A DNA stretch of 11,314 nucleotides from Pseudomonadota bacterium (GCA_900299205.1 OMIW01000176.1:1-11314), one strand, 5' to 3'. Counted from the stretch's first letter, positions 1 through 7,935 are shown. Made by a program: numbers and translations. Notes: generated by a model not told the origin, from the letters alone.

Positions 1-980
1 ACCGGGTTTTTGACCGATTTCAGGAGGGTTATGGGGGAGGGGGCTTTGATAATCGGGCCAGTGTCGCTTTTTTCGACCATCTCAATAATTGCAGCATTCG
101 TCGATTGCGGATCAATAATCCAGTGGCCCTGGTATTCCCCGAGGGAGGGAATAAAGTCGCCGTAAGACCGTACTCTCACTCCCTCAAGAGCGAGCTGTGC
201 TACCACCTCGGGGGATGTCATTGAGATATTCAGATAGACAACGGCGAGATCTGGCGAGATTACTGCATACCCGAGGGCGAGGGGGTTGAACGGAACGTCG
301 GAGCCCCGAATGTTAAAAAGCCACGCAACTGCATCGAGTGCCGAAATGGGGTGTAAGTATGATAGCCCTTCATGGGGAAGAAGAGTTGCAAGGTGCTCCC
401 GCACAAGAGTTATCTTGTCCGCAACGGATATGCCCGCGAACGAAAGGGGATATATCGAGATACTGTGAGCGGGAAGAGATGGATGGTTTTCCCAAATAGC
501 ATCAACAAGATTGTGCGGTGCAAGAATAATTTGTCCCGACACATTTCTCAGGGCCTTCGTTAGTCGCTCGCGGTCACGCACCAAGATGGTGTGCGGATCC
601 ACCGCAACCGTCATTCTAGGGAAGTGTTCATCGATAACGGTTTCGAGGGTTGGTGCTCCCGCGATGCCCAGTCGACAGAGCGTGATGCCGGTTCCCGCGA
701 GCTGTTCATCGGCCTGCAGAAAGTAGCGAGAATCGGTCCACAACCACGCCCCAGTTTGGCCGACCAGAAGATCGCCGAGCGACCCGGTAAAGCCCGAAAG
801 ATACTCTCGACGCTTCCAGCGGTCAGGGAGGTATTCGCTCAGATGAGGATCGGCGGAAGGTACGAAATAGCCGTCCCAACCGGCGCTTGTCATCTCCTTG
901 CGAAGTCGCGCAAGCCGAGCGAGGACGAGAGCGGGGGAGTAGGTTGAAGATGAAATGGAATCTGAGGGAGGTCTTTGCAT
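1..980 (-). CDS. Aminopeptidase P family (Xaa-Pro aminopeptidase), 5' part only
   Basis: The leftward reading frame is open from the ATG at 980 to the window edge, giving 326 codons without a stop; the 3' end lies outside. Near residue 40 the protein reads VPSADPHLSEY, followed by REYLSGFTGS and LWTDSRYFLQA. These are the signature stretches of the N-terminal creatinase-like domain of aminopeptidase P. A second creatinase-like domain follows, with ALDAVAWLFNIRGSDVPFNP near residues 215-235, and the visible part ends at SPITLLKSVKNP, which normally leads into the metal-binding peptidase (M24) domain. Two non-catalytic domains before the catalytic one point to the three-domain type of about 600 residues, like eukaryotic XPNPEP1. 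These cytosolic enzymes remove an N-terminal residue preceding proline. The catalytic residues are outside the window, so activity cannot be judged. The ATG at 980 is the upstream in-frame start I favour, although no clear Shine-Dalgarno sequence precedes it. The internal ATG at 893 has AAGGAG almost touching it and lies inside a conserved helix, so it is unlikely to be the start. Confidence 0.9.
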   Translation of the reverse strand, partial: MQRPPSDSISSSTYSPALVLARLARLRKEMTSAGWDGYFVPSADPHLSEYLPDRWKRREYLSGFTGSLGDLLVGQTGAWLWTDSRYFLQADEQLAGTGITLCRLGIAGAPTLETVIDEHFPRMTVAVDPHTILVRDRERLTKALRNVSGQIILAPHNLVDAIWENHPSLPAHSISIYPLSFAGISVADKITLVREHLATLLPHEGLSYLHPISALDAVAWLFNIRGSDVPFNPLALGYAVISPDLAVVYLNISMTSPEVVAQLALEGVRVRSYGDFIPSLGEYQGHWIIDPQSTNAAIIEMVEKSDTGPIIKAPSPITLLKSVKNP

Positions 981-1063
981 GAGAGTGGCGCGTTGACAAT
1001 GGTGTGAGAGGACGTGGCACCGTCTCTACTAATCACACCCCATTAACGCACGAACCATCGCGG

Positions 1064-1093
1064 ATAAAAACAGGGGAAACGTTTCCGTCTCAA
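1064..1093 (-). promoter_or_regulatory. Candidate promoter with LacI-type operator in its spacer, upstream of the aminopeptidase gene
   Basis: On the minus strand TTGAGA (1088-1093) and TTTTAT (1064-1069) are separated by 18 bases, a plausible but imperfect sigma70 promoter. The perfect 12-base palindrome GGAAACGTTTCC (1075-1086) sits inside the spacer. Its AAACGTTT core with a central CG resembles operators of LacI-family repressors such as RbsR and PurR, and the spacer is a typical place for repression. The site is about 85-110 bases upstream of the start codon at 980. A 12-base palindrome is expected two or three times by chance in a window this size, so the location carries most of the weight. 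Confidence 0.35.
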
Positions 1094-1118
1094 ACATTTG
1101 GTCCGCACGGGTTAACAC

Positions 1119-1147
1119 CGATGAGTCATCGTTGGCATTGACCAACG
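1119..1147. repeat. Two overlapping inverted repeats downstream of tRNA-Pro
   Basis: CGATGA-G-TCATCG occupies 1119-1131. It overlaps by two bases a second inverted repeat with six-base arms, CGTTGG (1130-1135) and CCAACG (1142-1147), and a six-base loop. In leftward transcripts they lie 39 bases or more beyond the tRNA end. No T tract follows on either strand, so I do not call a terminator. A role in tRNA 3' processing, or as a protein-binding site, is possible but unproven. Confidence 0.3.
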
Positions 1148-1185
1148 CCCAACTCATACACAACCACGAGGGCAGAAACCGAAAA

Positions 1186-1260
1186 TCGGGGTGACCGGAT
1201 TTGAACCAGCGACCCCTAGTTCCCAAAACTAGTGCTCTAGCCAGGCTGAGCTACACCCCG
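1186..1260 (-). tRNA. trnP: tRNA-Pro, anticodon UGG
   Basis: The minus strand folds into a complete 75-base cloverleaf. The acceptor stem is CGGGGTG/CACCCCG with discriminator A. The D arm is GCTC/GAGC with GG in its loop, and the anticodon stem is CTAGT/ACTAG. The loop TTTGGGA places TGG at 1225-1223, which reads CCA and probably other proline codons. The variable loop has five bases. The T arm has loop TTCAAAT and a stem with two G-U pairs. C1-G72 at the acceptor end and the overall sequence are typical of bacterial proline tRNAs. The 3' CCA is not encoded, because TTTT follows the discriminator, so it must be added by tRNA nucleotidyltransferase. The gene stands alone between divergent protein genes. 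Confidence 0.96.
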
Positions 1261-1278
1261 ACGCTGTTCAACGGTGGG

Positions 1279-1307
1279 ACTATAACAGGAGGATGACCGT
1301 GGTTCAA
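1279..1307 (-). promoter_or_regulatory. Sigma70-type promoter of tRNA-Pro
   Basis: On the minus strand TTGAAC (1302-1307) is followed after exactly 17 bases by TATAGT (1279-1284). The first tRNA base, 1260, lies 18 bases past the -10 element, leaving a leader of roughly 11 bases for RNase P to remove. Both boxes and the spacing are close to consensus, and the position is what a tRNA gene needs. Confidence 0.75.
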
Positions 1308-1390
1308 GTGGTGAGTGTGATTCGATGGGGAAAGAGTGCGAAAAAGCTTTGATCGCTCTGTGCGCCCGTTAGCGACAGTCACCCGCATTT

Positions 1391-1439
1391 TTGCTTGCCA
1401 TGAAGAAAACATGGTAGTACCTTCTGTAGGGTTTTCTTC
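1391..1439 (+). promoter_or_regulatory. Possible mdh promoter and leader with nested inverted repeats
   Basis: The spacer between tRNA-Pro and mdh contains TTGCTT (1391-1396) and, 18 bases on, TAGTAC (1415-1420) preceded by TGG as in extended -10 promoters. The match is only fair. Two inverted repeats overlap it: CCATG (1398-1402) with CATGG (1410-1414), and the nine-base arms GAAGAAAAC (1402-1410) and GTTTTCTTC (1431-1439). The longer pair, with a 20-base loop, ends about 100 bases before the mdh start codon. It could be an operator or an RNA stem. No run of T follows, so it is not a standard terminator. I see nothing else in the rest of 1308-1541. Confidence 0.35.
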
Positions 1440-1451
1440 GCGACGACTTAA

Positions 1452-2471
<1,020 letters not shown>

Positions 2472-2536
2472 AACATCACCGTAATATGGTGGTGCTAACG
2501 TACCACTTGCTACGAAAAACTGAGACGAGGTACATC

Positions 2537-3232
2537 ATGACAGCGACTTCCGCAGCGGAAGCCTCCTCCGGAGGATGCGCGCTCTCTTCGGCTGATAAAT
2601 CATTCCTTCTTCGGCGGCTCCATTCGCTCACGGGCATTGTGCCCTTGGGAGGATTCCTGCTTTTTCATTTTTTCGAGAATGCTTCGGCGCGTCGCGGGCC
2701 TGAGGCATTTAACGAGACAGTTGAGAAGATAGCTTCGATGCCCTACCTTATGGTGGCTGAGTGGGCCTTGTTACTACTCCCCCTGATCTTCCACTCCGTG
2801 TACGGAATATATATCACAAGGGCGTCACGTCCCGTGGTCGCCCAATACACGCACTGCCGGAATATCGCCTATATTCTTCAACGGGTTTCGGGAATTGTAG
2901 CGTTCTTTTACATCGCCTATCACGTGGTATCGACCCGTTTTTGGGCGCTTTTTGTCGCCGGGCGCGAGATCACCTTTCAGGACATGGCTACCAAGTTGTC
3001 GGTGCCCTGGGTATTCGCCCTCTATATCGTCGGGGTTCTATCGGTCGTGTACCACTTCTCGAATGGTTTGTGGAGCTTTTCGATAACCTGGGGCCTTGTG
3101 CGCTCTGACGTTGGTCAGAAGCGGCTCGCGTGCGTCAGTATGGCGATATGTGCAGTGCTCTCAGTGGTTGGGATCGATATCCTCTCCGCGTTTGTGTTTA
3201 AACAGAGCATTCTTTCCGCATTCGGTATTTAA
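2537..3232 (+). CDS. sdhC: Succinate dehydrogenase cytochrome b subunit (sdhCAB type)
   Basis: This 231-residue integral membrane anchor of complex II binds heme b and passes electrons from the iron-sulfur subunit to quinone. About five hydrophobic spans are visible, near residues 31-46, 71-95, 113-135, 157-178 and 199-221. This is the single-anchor architecture seen in Bacillus, Wolinella and many deltaproteobacteria rather than the SdhC/SdhD pair. His44, His86, His129 and His173 each lie in or at the end of a span and are good candidates for axial ligands of two hemes; His29 lies just before the first span in RRLHSLTG, a conserved stretch of this family. The ATG at 2537 has GAGG six bases upstream; a longer in-frame reading from 2486 lacks such a site. 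The stop codon at 3230-3232 touches the first arm of an intrinsic terminator that separates this gene from sdhA. Confidence 0.93.
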   Translation: MTATSAAEASSGGCALSSADKSFLLRRLHSLTGIVPLGGFLLFHFFENASARRGPEAFNETVEKIASMPYLMVAEWALLLLPLIFHSVYGIYITRASRPVVAQYTHCRNIAYILQRVSGIVAFFYIAYHVVSTRFWALFVAGREITFQDMATKLSVPWVFALYIVGVLSVVYHFSNGLWSFSITWGLVRSDVGQKRLACVSMAICAVLSVVGIDILSAFVFKQSILSAFGI

Positions 3233-3276
3233 TTGAGAAAAGGGGCGATTAAGCCCGATTTCTCAATCGTTTTTTT
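3232..3276 (+). terminator. Intrinsic terminator or attenuator between sdhC and sdhA
   Basis: Nine-base arms ATTGAGAAA (3232-3240) and TTTCTCAAT (3259-3267) pair perfectly. Inside them GGGC (3243-3246) pairs with GCCC (3253-3256) around the loop GATTAA. Seven T residues follow at 3270-3276, two bases after the stem. This is a standard Rho-independent terminator layout, starting at the last base of the sdhC stop codon. It lies inside what otherwise looks like one operon, 38 bases before the sdhA start, so it should reduce rather than abolish read-through into sdhAB. Alternatively, sdhAB may have its own promoter in 3277-3313, but I see no good one there. Confidence 0.8.
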
Positions 3277-3313
3277 CACTCTACACGGTCTCACTCTACC
3301 AAGGTATTTCGGT

Positions 3314-5076
3314 ATGGCATCATCACCGTTTGAAGTTATTGTTGTTGGCGGGGGTTTAGCAGGATTGGCGGCGACGATGAAGCTCGCCGAGTTGGGAGCC
3401 TCGGTCAAGGTTTTCTCCGTTGTTCCGGTGAAACGATCGCACTCGGTGTGTGCTCAAGGGGGTATTAACGCTGCGGTCAACATCCGGGGAGAAGGGGACT
3501 CGGTTGGTGAGCACTTCGATGACACCATATATGGTGGCGATTTTTTGGCTAATCAGGAGCCGGTCAAAGAGATGACCGCTATGGCACCTGATATTATCTT
3601 CCTCTTCGATCGGCTCGGAGTCCCGTTCAATCGGACTGCGGAGGGCAATCTCGATTTTCGAAGATTCGGGGGTACGAAGCACCACCGAACTGCGTTTGCT
3701 GGGGCGAGCACAGGACAGCAGCTTCTGTACGCTCTCGATGAACAGGTGCGTCGTCGGGAGGTATTAGGCCAGGTGCAGAAATTTGAATACTGGGAGTTCC
3801 TCTCCCTCGTTAAGGATAACGACGGGGTGTGTCGGGGAATCACGGCGGTAAACCTTGTTAATCGAGAGGTGAAAGCTTTCCGCGCTGATGCGGTGATGCT
3901 GTGCACCGGTGGTATCGGTATGCTCTTTGGGAAATCAACGAACTCGGTAGTCAATACCGGCTCGTCCCATGCGAGTGCTTACCAACAGGGCGCGTACTAT
4001 GCGAATGGGGAGTTTATTCAGGTGCATCCGACCGCCATCCCCGGCCTCGATAAGTTGCGGCTGATGAGTGAATCGGCGAGAGGCGAGGGGGGCGGGTTTG
4101 GACCTACAAAGATGGCAAGCCGTGGTACTTCCTTGAAGAGAAGTATCCCGCGTACGGTAATCTTGTCCCTCGCGATATCGCAACCCGAGAGATCTTCGAT
4201 GTCTGTGTTCGTCAGAAACTCGGGGTTAACGGCGATAACATGGTATATCTCGACCTCAGCCACCTTTCGCGTGACTTTCTCGATAAGCGGCTCGGAGCGA
4301 TTCTCGAGATTTATGAGACGTTCGTGGGCGACGACCCGCGCAAGGTTCCGATGAAGATATTTCCAGGCATGCACTATACTATGGGGGGGTTGTGGGTTGA
4401 CTATAACCTGATGACCAATATTCCTGGGCTTTTTGCCGGAGGAGAGTGCAATTTTGAGTATCACGGAGCCAATCGGCTAGGAGCTAACGCACTTTTGAGC
4501 TGCACGTTCGATGGTCTCAAGGGTGGCCCAAAGATCGTACAATACTGTAAGGGGCTCAAGCAGCGGAGTTGCGACTCAGACTCGTCTCTGTTCGACGCGG
4601 AGGAGCGTCGCATGACGGCTCGGCTCGACGAGATAGCCAATATGCGGGGATCGGAAAACGCCTATGTCATACATCAAGAGCTCGGTCAGATGATGACAAA
4701 CAACGTAACCGTCGTGCGACGAAATGACGAGCTAAAGGGCGGTATTGAAAAGATACATGAACTGAAGGAGAGGGTCGGACGGGTAGGGATCGGAAGCTCT
4801 ACCGCGGTTTATAATCAAGAGCTGCTTTTTGTTAATCAGCTCACCAACGGACTTGAGCTTGCCCACGCGATAGTCGAGGGGGCGTTACAACGTGATGAGA
4901 GTCGGGGCGCCCACTATAAGCCGGAATTCCCGGAGCGTGATGATGAAAATTGGCTTAAGACAACAAAGGCGGCTTACAGCCCGGCCGGCCCACAGCTGAG
5001 CTATGAAGAGGTCGATATCCGATTTATACCTCCCCGAAAGCGTGTCTACAACGTCGATAAGACGGCGTCTGCATAG
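3314..5076 (+). CDS. sdhA: Succinate dehydrogenase flavoprotein subunit, interrupted by a one-base frameshift
   Basis: This catalytic subunit of complex II oxidises succinate to fumarate with covalently bound FAD. The first segment begins at the ATG at 3314 (AAGG nine bases upstream). It carries GGGLAG (residues 12-17) for FAD binding, RSHSVCAQGG with His43 as the expected FAD-linked residue, HPTAIPG, and ARGEGG with the probable catalytic Arg256. After the run of six G at 4087-4092 the frame is lost and reading ends at a TGA at 4352-4354. The homologous sequence continues without a break in the minus-one frame (RVWTYKDGKPWYF from 4093) to the TAG at 5074-5076. That part has PGMHYTMGGLW, with the active-site His, and GANRLGANALL, with a substrate-binding Arg. 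One extra G would give a 587-residue protein, a normal length for the Bacillus-type subunit. Both halves look well conserved, so a sequencing or assembly indel, or a very recent mutation, is more likely than an old pseudogene. Confidence 0.9.
4087..4093 (+). other. Frameshift point in sdhA, a G run with slippery-heptamer form
   Basis: Six G and one C here read GGG-GGC in the frame of the sdhA start and GGG-GGG in the frame of the second half. The heptamer therefore has the X-XXY-YYZ form of minus-one slippery sites in the right phase. However, deleting one G from a run of seven creates this pattern automatically. The nearest stem I can see downstream (4126-4131 with 4140-4145) is over 30 bases away, too far for a standard stimulatory structure. 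I favour an indel over programmed shifting. Confidence 0.75.
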
Positions 5077-5077
5077 G

Positions 5078-5102
5078 ACCGCCTTTGGCCGCGAAAGGCG
5101 GT
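5078..5102 (+). other. Perfect stem-loop between sdhA and sdhB
   Basis: ACCGCCTTT (5078-5086) and AAAGGCGGT (5094-5102) form a nine-base GC-rich stem with a seven-base loop, starting one base after the sdhA stop codon. No T tract follows, so it is not an intrinsic terminator. Intercistronic stems of this kind often mark RNA processing or protect the upstream 3' end; that role here is inference. Confidence 0.55.
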
Positions 5103-5158
5103 AAGCGAAACAGGCTGGCTAACTGATCTGATCACAAGATTTAAGGAGCATCACCACC

Positions 5159-5974
5159 ATGAGTCATGCAGAAGAGGGCAAATCAGCACCAAGTCACTCA
5201 TCTCATTCGGAAACCTCTGCCGGCCATAGCGGCCGGAAGATTCGGGTCAGGGTCAAGCGACAGGACAATCCTAACGCACTTCCGTACTGGCAGGAGTTCG
5301 AGGTGCCCTATCAGCCCGGACACAACGTGCTCTCGCTCCTCATGGAGCTGAGAAAAAATCCTGTCGATATTTCGGGGAAACGCGCGTGCCCAATTGTCTA
5401 TGATTCAGGATGCTTGGAGAGCGTTTGTGGGGCGTGCTCGATGGTTGTCAATGGAAAGGCCCGGCAGGGGTGCACCGCGCTTGTGGATCAGCTTGAGCAG
5501 CCGATTACCCTCGAACCTATGAATAAATTCCCGGTGGTCCGTGATCTCGCAGTAGATAGAAGCCGGATGTTTGAAAATCTGAAGCGGGTGAAGGCGTGGG
5601 TTGAAATTGATGGGAGCCATGATTTAGGCCCAGGGCCTCGACAGAATCCTGCCGAGGTGCGCGAGCGATATGTGATGTCAACGTGCATGACCTGTGGGGT
5701 GTGCCTTCAGGTGTGTCCGCAATTTGCGATTGATAACAACTTTGTTGGGGCACAAACGATCAATCAGGTTCGTCTCTTCAATAGTCACCCAACGGGGGAG
5801 TACCAGAGCGATGAGCGGCTAGATGCCGTCATGGGGAACGGTGGCGTCGAGGATTGTGGGAACGCTCAAAACTGCGTCAAGGCGTGCCCGAAGAGCATCC
5901 CGTTGCACGAGTCGATCGCTTCGGTGGGTCGTCAGGCTACCGTGCGTGCTTTCAAGAAATTTGTGGGGCTTTGA
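5159..5974 (+). CDS. sdhB: Succinate dehydrogenase iron-sulfur subunit
   Basis: This 271-residue subunit carries electrons from the SdhA flavin to heme and quinone in SdhC through three iron-sulfur clusters. The plant-ferredoxin-like half holds the 2Fe-2S ligands Cys85, Cys90, Cys93 and Cys105. The C-terminal half holds CMTCGVCLQVCP (Cys176, 179, 182, 186) and Cys233, Cys239 and Cys243 in the CPKSIPL region. These are the ligands for the 4Fe-4S and 3Fe-4S clusters. Residues 1-26 form a polar extension rich in Ser and His (His3, 13, 16, 23) ahead of the usual first strand at residue 27. The start is well supported, with AAGGAG at 5143-5148 and ten bases to the ATG. It is the last gene of the cluster and converges on a helicase gene 54 bases away. 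I see no clear terminator in that gap. Confidence 0.95.
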   Translation: MSHAEEGKSAPSHSSHSETSAGHSGRKIRVRVKRQDNPNALPYWQEFEVPYQPGHNVLSLLMELRKNPVDISGKRACPIVYDSGCLESVCGACSMVVNGKARQGCTALVDQLEQPITLEPMNKFPVVRDLAVDRSRMFENLKRVKAWVEIDGSHDLGPGPRQNPAEVRERYVMSTCMTCGVCLQVCPQFAIDNNFVGAQTINQVRLFNSHPTGEYQSDERLDAVMGNGGVEDCGNAQNCVKACPKSIPLHESIASVGRQATVRAFKKFVGL

Positions 5975-6028
5975 TTACCGTTGGTCAGGAAGGTAGCAGG
6001 TCGTGATGCGGGAGCGGTCATCTCGTGC

Positions 6029-7759
6029 TTAACCGAATGAGCCTGCGATCATTCCGTTTAGTAGTGCAATTCTTTGGTGCAGCTCATTTTCAGAACAGTT
6101 CGCTTGGCTCTGTATCCCTTGATGGCTATTGAGCTGAGCGTAAATCGTTGCGTGTGAACGATTGAGTCGGCGATGGCAAAGGGCGACAAGGCGCCTGATT
6201 TCCCGGGTTAATGCAGCTTTTGTTTCTGTATGAGCGCGTTTTTGGGTAAGTCGCTCGGCAACCTGTTCTGATATCAGGATCTGAACATCAAGGCTGTGCC
6301 CCGAGGCAGAGGAAGCGGGTGCAACAGGGATGGATGTCAGAGAGAAGGAGTCTTGCGAGATTTCGTCACCCGGGGAAATGGTCCCCGACCTCATCTTGCT
6401 TCCGTTGACAACGGCTCCGTGTACGATGACTGATTGGAGTCCATCGTTGGTTGACTCAAGAACCTCCCATAAAGAGGCCATCGGCTCTGGGCGTTCAGGA
6501 CGCTCGGCGAAGTCCTCTCGCATCCCCTCCCGGTCGCGGTGATCGATGCAGTGCTTAATCTCGCTCTCTATATCGTAGGCAAGCTGCTTGAGGGTAGGAT
6601 CTGCGGGGAGATAGCAATAGGCCACGGGGGCCACCGATTTTTCGTCGCGCTGAGGGTGGTGACGTGTTCGCACGAGTCTTCCTATAAACTGGCGAAAATA
6701 CATCTTGGTTCTCACCGTTGTCGCGTAGACTCCAACCTGAAGGCGGGGGATATCGACGCCCTCGCTTACCATGTTGCACGCAACTAACCATGGTTCACTT
6801 GATTCAGTAAATCGTTTCAAATTTTCCGCCGCATCGGTATCTTCGGAGAGGACGAGAACCGGCTTTAAGCCAGTGATGGAGGCGAGGGCTCGACTCAGTT
6901 TTCGTGCCTGCGACTGATTCGCGGTAACAATAAGTCCGCCCGCGGTTGGATTTTGTTCTCTCGTTGCTAGCAGAAGGCGATGGGCATCTCGGAGAAGAGG
7001 AGTCATCCATCCACTTTCAGCGCTGACTGCGGCGCGGAGTCGTCGGGCAGAGGCGACGGGATCAAGAGGGTCTGAAAACGCCGCAATCACCTCTCCGCCA
7101 TCATCTCGCCACGAAACCTCTCCACCGTAAGTAAGAAAAGCGGTGGGTCGGCATACTCCCTCTTCAACCGCCCGTGAGTAGCCGTACGCATAATCAGCGC
7201 TACTCACTCCGGTGTCATCGTAGCGAACAAACGGGATAGCGGCGTTGTCGCTTCGAAAGGGAGTGCCACTGAGACACAAGACGAATCGGGCCTCAGACAG
7301 AGAAAAAAGGATCGCATCTCCCCAAGAGAGCCCATCCCCTGCGTGATGAACTTCGTCGAGGACAGTGCATGACTGCCGGGCAATTGTCCGAAAAAAGGGG
7401 GGATCTTGAGCGACCTGCTGATAGGTGACGACGTAGCCGTGGGTCTCGCGGTCCCGAGGGGCTCCATCCTTGGTGATTGATATCTCGAGATTGAGCCCGA
7501 CCGCAGCCGCGGCACGAGCCCACTGAATTTTCAGATGGGCTGTTGGGACGACAACGAGAATGGTGGGCGTTCGGAGCCGTCTATGCTGATGGAGGCACAC
7601 GGCCAGGGCGGCAGTCGTCTTTCCTGCACCAGGCGTCGCCTCCCAGAGCACCGATCGCTCGCCACGAGTAGTGGCATCGCGGTACACGCCAAACGCCTCC
7701 TGCTGCCAGGCTCGGAGCTGGATGGTTGTGCGTGGTGAACGGGGCGAGGAGTTTCGCAT
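6029..7759 (-). CDS. SF2 helicase-like ATPase (DEVH box)
   Basis: This 576-residue protein has the full two-domain core of superfamily 2 DNA/RNA helicases, of the UvrB/XPB/type III restriction kind. Motifs, numbered from the ATG at 7759, are LRAWQQEA near 15-22, Walker A ATPGAGKTT (41-49), DEVHH (135-139), SGTPF (164-168), SEGVDIP (332-338) and QFIGRLVR with arginine fingers (357-364). All catalytic residues look intact. The overall pattern (HHAGDGLSWG, GTPFRSD, IPFVRYD, DYAYGY) matches a family of stand-alone helicases that I recall as common in Actinobacteria, whose biological role is not clear to me. The last 200 or so residues have no domain I recognise; they are polar with charged helical stretches. 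An upstream in-frame GTG at 7786 would add nine residues, and neither start has a good ribosome site. No nuclease or methylase partner is adjacent. The gene follows pdhB on the same strand but is separated by two stem-loops, so it is probably its own unit. Confidence 0.85.
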   Translation of the reverse strand: MRNSSPRSPRTTIQLRAWQQEAFGVYRDATTRGERSVLWEATPGAGKTTAALAVCLHQHRRLRTPTILVVVPTAHLKIQWARAAAAVGLNLEISITKDGAPRDRETHGYVVTYQQVAQDPPFFRTIARQSCTVLDEVHHAGDGLSWGDAILFSLSEARFVLCLSGTPFRSDNAAIPFVRYDDTGVSSADYAYGYSRAVEEGVCRPTAFLTYGGEVSWRDDGGEVIAAFSDPLDPVASARRLRAAVSAESGWMTPLLRDAHRLLLATREQNPTAGGLIVTANQSQARKLSRALASITGLKPVLVLSEDTDAAENLKRFTESSEPWLVACNMVSEGVDIPRLQVGVYATTVRTKMYFRQFIGRLVRTRHHPQRDEKSVAPVAYCYLPADPTLKQLAYDIESEIKHCIDHRDREGMREDFAERPERPEPMASLWEVLESTNDGLQSVIVHGAVVNGSKMRSGTISPGDEISQDSFSLTSIPVAPASSASGHSLDVQILISEQVAERLTQKRAHTETKAALTREIRRLVALCHRRLNRSHATIYAQLNSHQGIQSQANCSENELHQRIALLNGMIAGSFG

Positions 7760-7798
7760 GAGAAGGCGGTCGCAAGTTCGATGCACACCTAAAAGTGA

Positions 7799-7836
7799 GA
7801 TACGGGCGGACTGAAACGGTCAGTCCTCCCCGTATC
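7799..7836 (-). other. Long nested stem-loop between pdhB and the helicase gene
   Basis: GATACGGG (7799-7806) pairs with CCCGTATC (7829-7836), and inside it GGACTGA (7808-7814) pairs with TCAGTCC (7820-7826). That gives 15 pairs with a small asymmetric bulge and a five-base loop. Read leftward it is followed by TCTCACTTTT, a weak T-rich tail. It may terminate pdhAB transcription inefficiently or act in the helicase leader. Its end is only about a dozen bases from the possible GTG start of the helicase. Confidence 0.55.
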
Positions 7837-7877
7837 GAGTTCCTCCTCGCCAGAAACTAGTGAAGAGAACCCGTTAC

Positions 7878-7891
7878 CGCGCTTTTGCGCG
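7878..7891. other. Short GC stem-loop downstream of pdhB
   Basis: CGCGC (7878-7882) and GCGCG (7887-7891) enclose TTTT. It lies 45 bases past the pdhB stop codon in leftward transcripts. No T tract follows on that strand, so a terminator call is not supported; a transcript-stabilising stem is possible. Confidence 0.35.
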
Positions 7892-7935
7892 AAAGGGCCG
7901 GGGACAAAGGCAACAATAAAGGGGAGAGTAATCTT

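Noticed and set aside
591-947. Rightward open frame of 118 codons, and neighbouring shorter ones in 286-726
   Set aside because: They lie opposite the aminopeptidase gene, whose minus-strand frame shows clear family motifs throughout; the plus-strand peptides resemble nothing.
3233-3313. TTG start at 3233 extending SdhA by 27 residues
   Set aside because: The extension would translate the terminator hairpin, and the ATG at 3314 has a ribosome site and gives the usual SdhA N-terminus just before the FAD motif.
4087-4145. Programmed minus-one frameshifting in sdhA as the primary explanation
   Set aside because: The heptamer form follows automatically from losing one G, there is no close downstream stem, and SdhA is not known to be made by frameshifting. 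It is kept only as an alternative.
5124-5134. TGATC-T-GATCA palindrome before sdhB as a regulator site
   Set aside because: It does not match FNR, ArcA or another operator I know, and short palindromes of this size are common by chance.
5975-6028. Terminator between convergent sdhB and helicase genes
   Set aside because: Only a four-base stem with no T tract could be found in these 54 bases.
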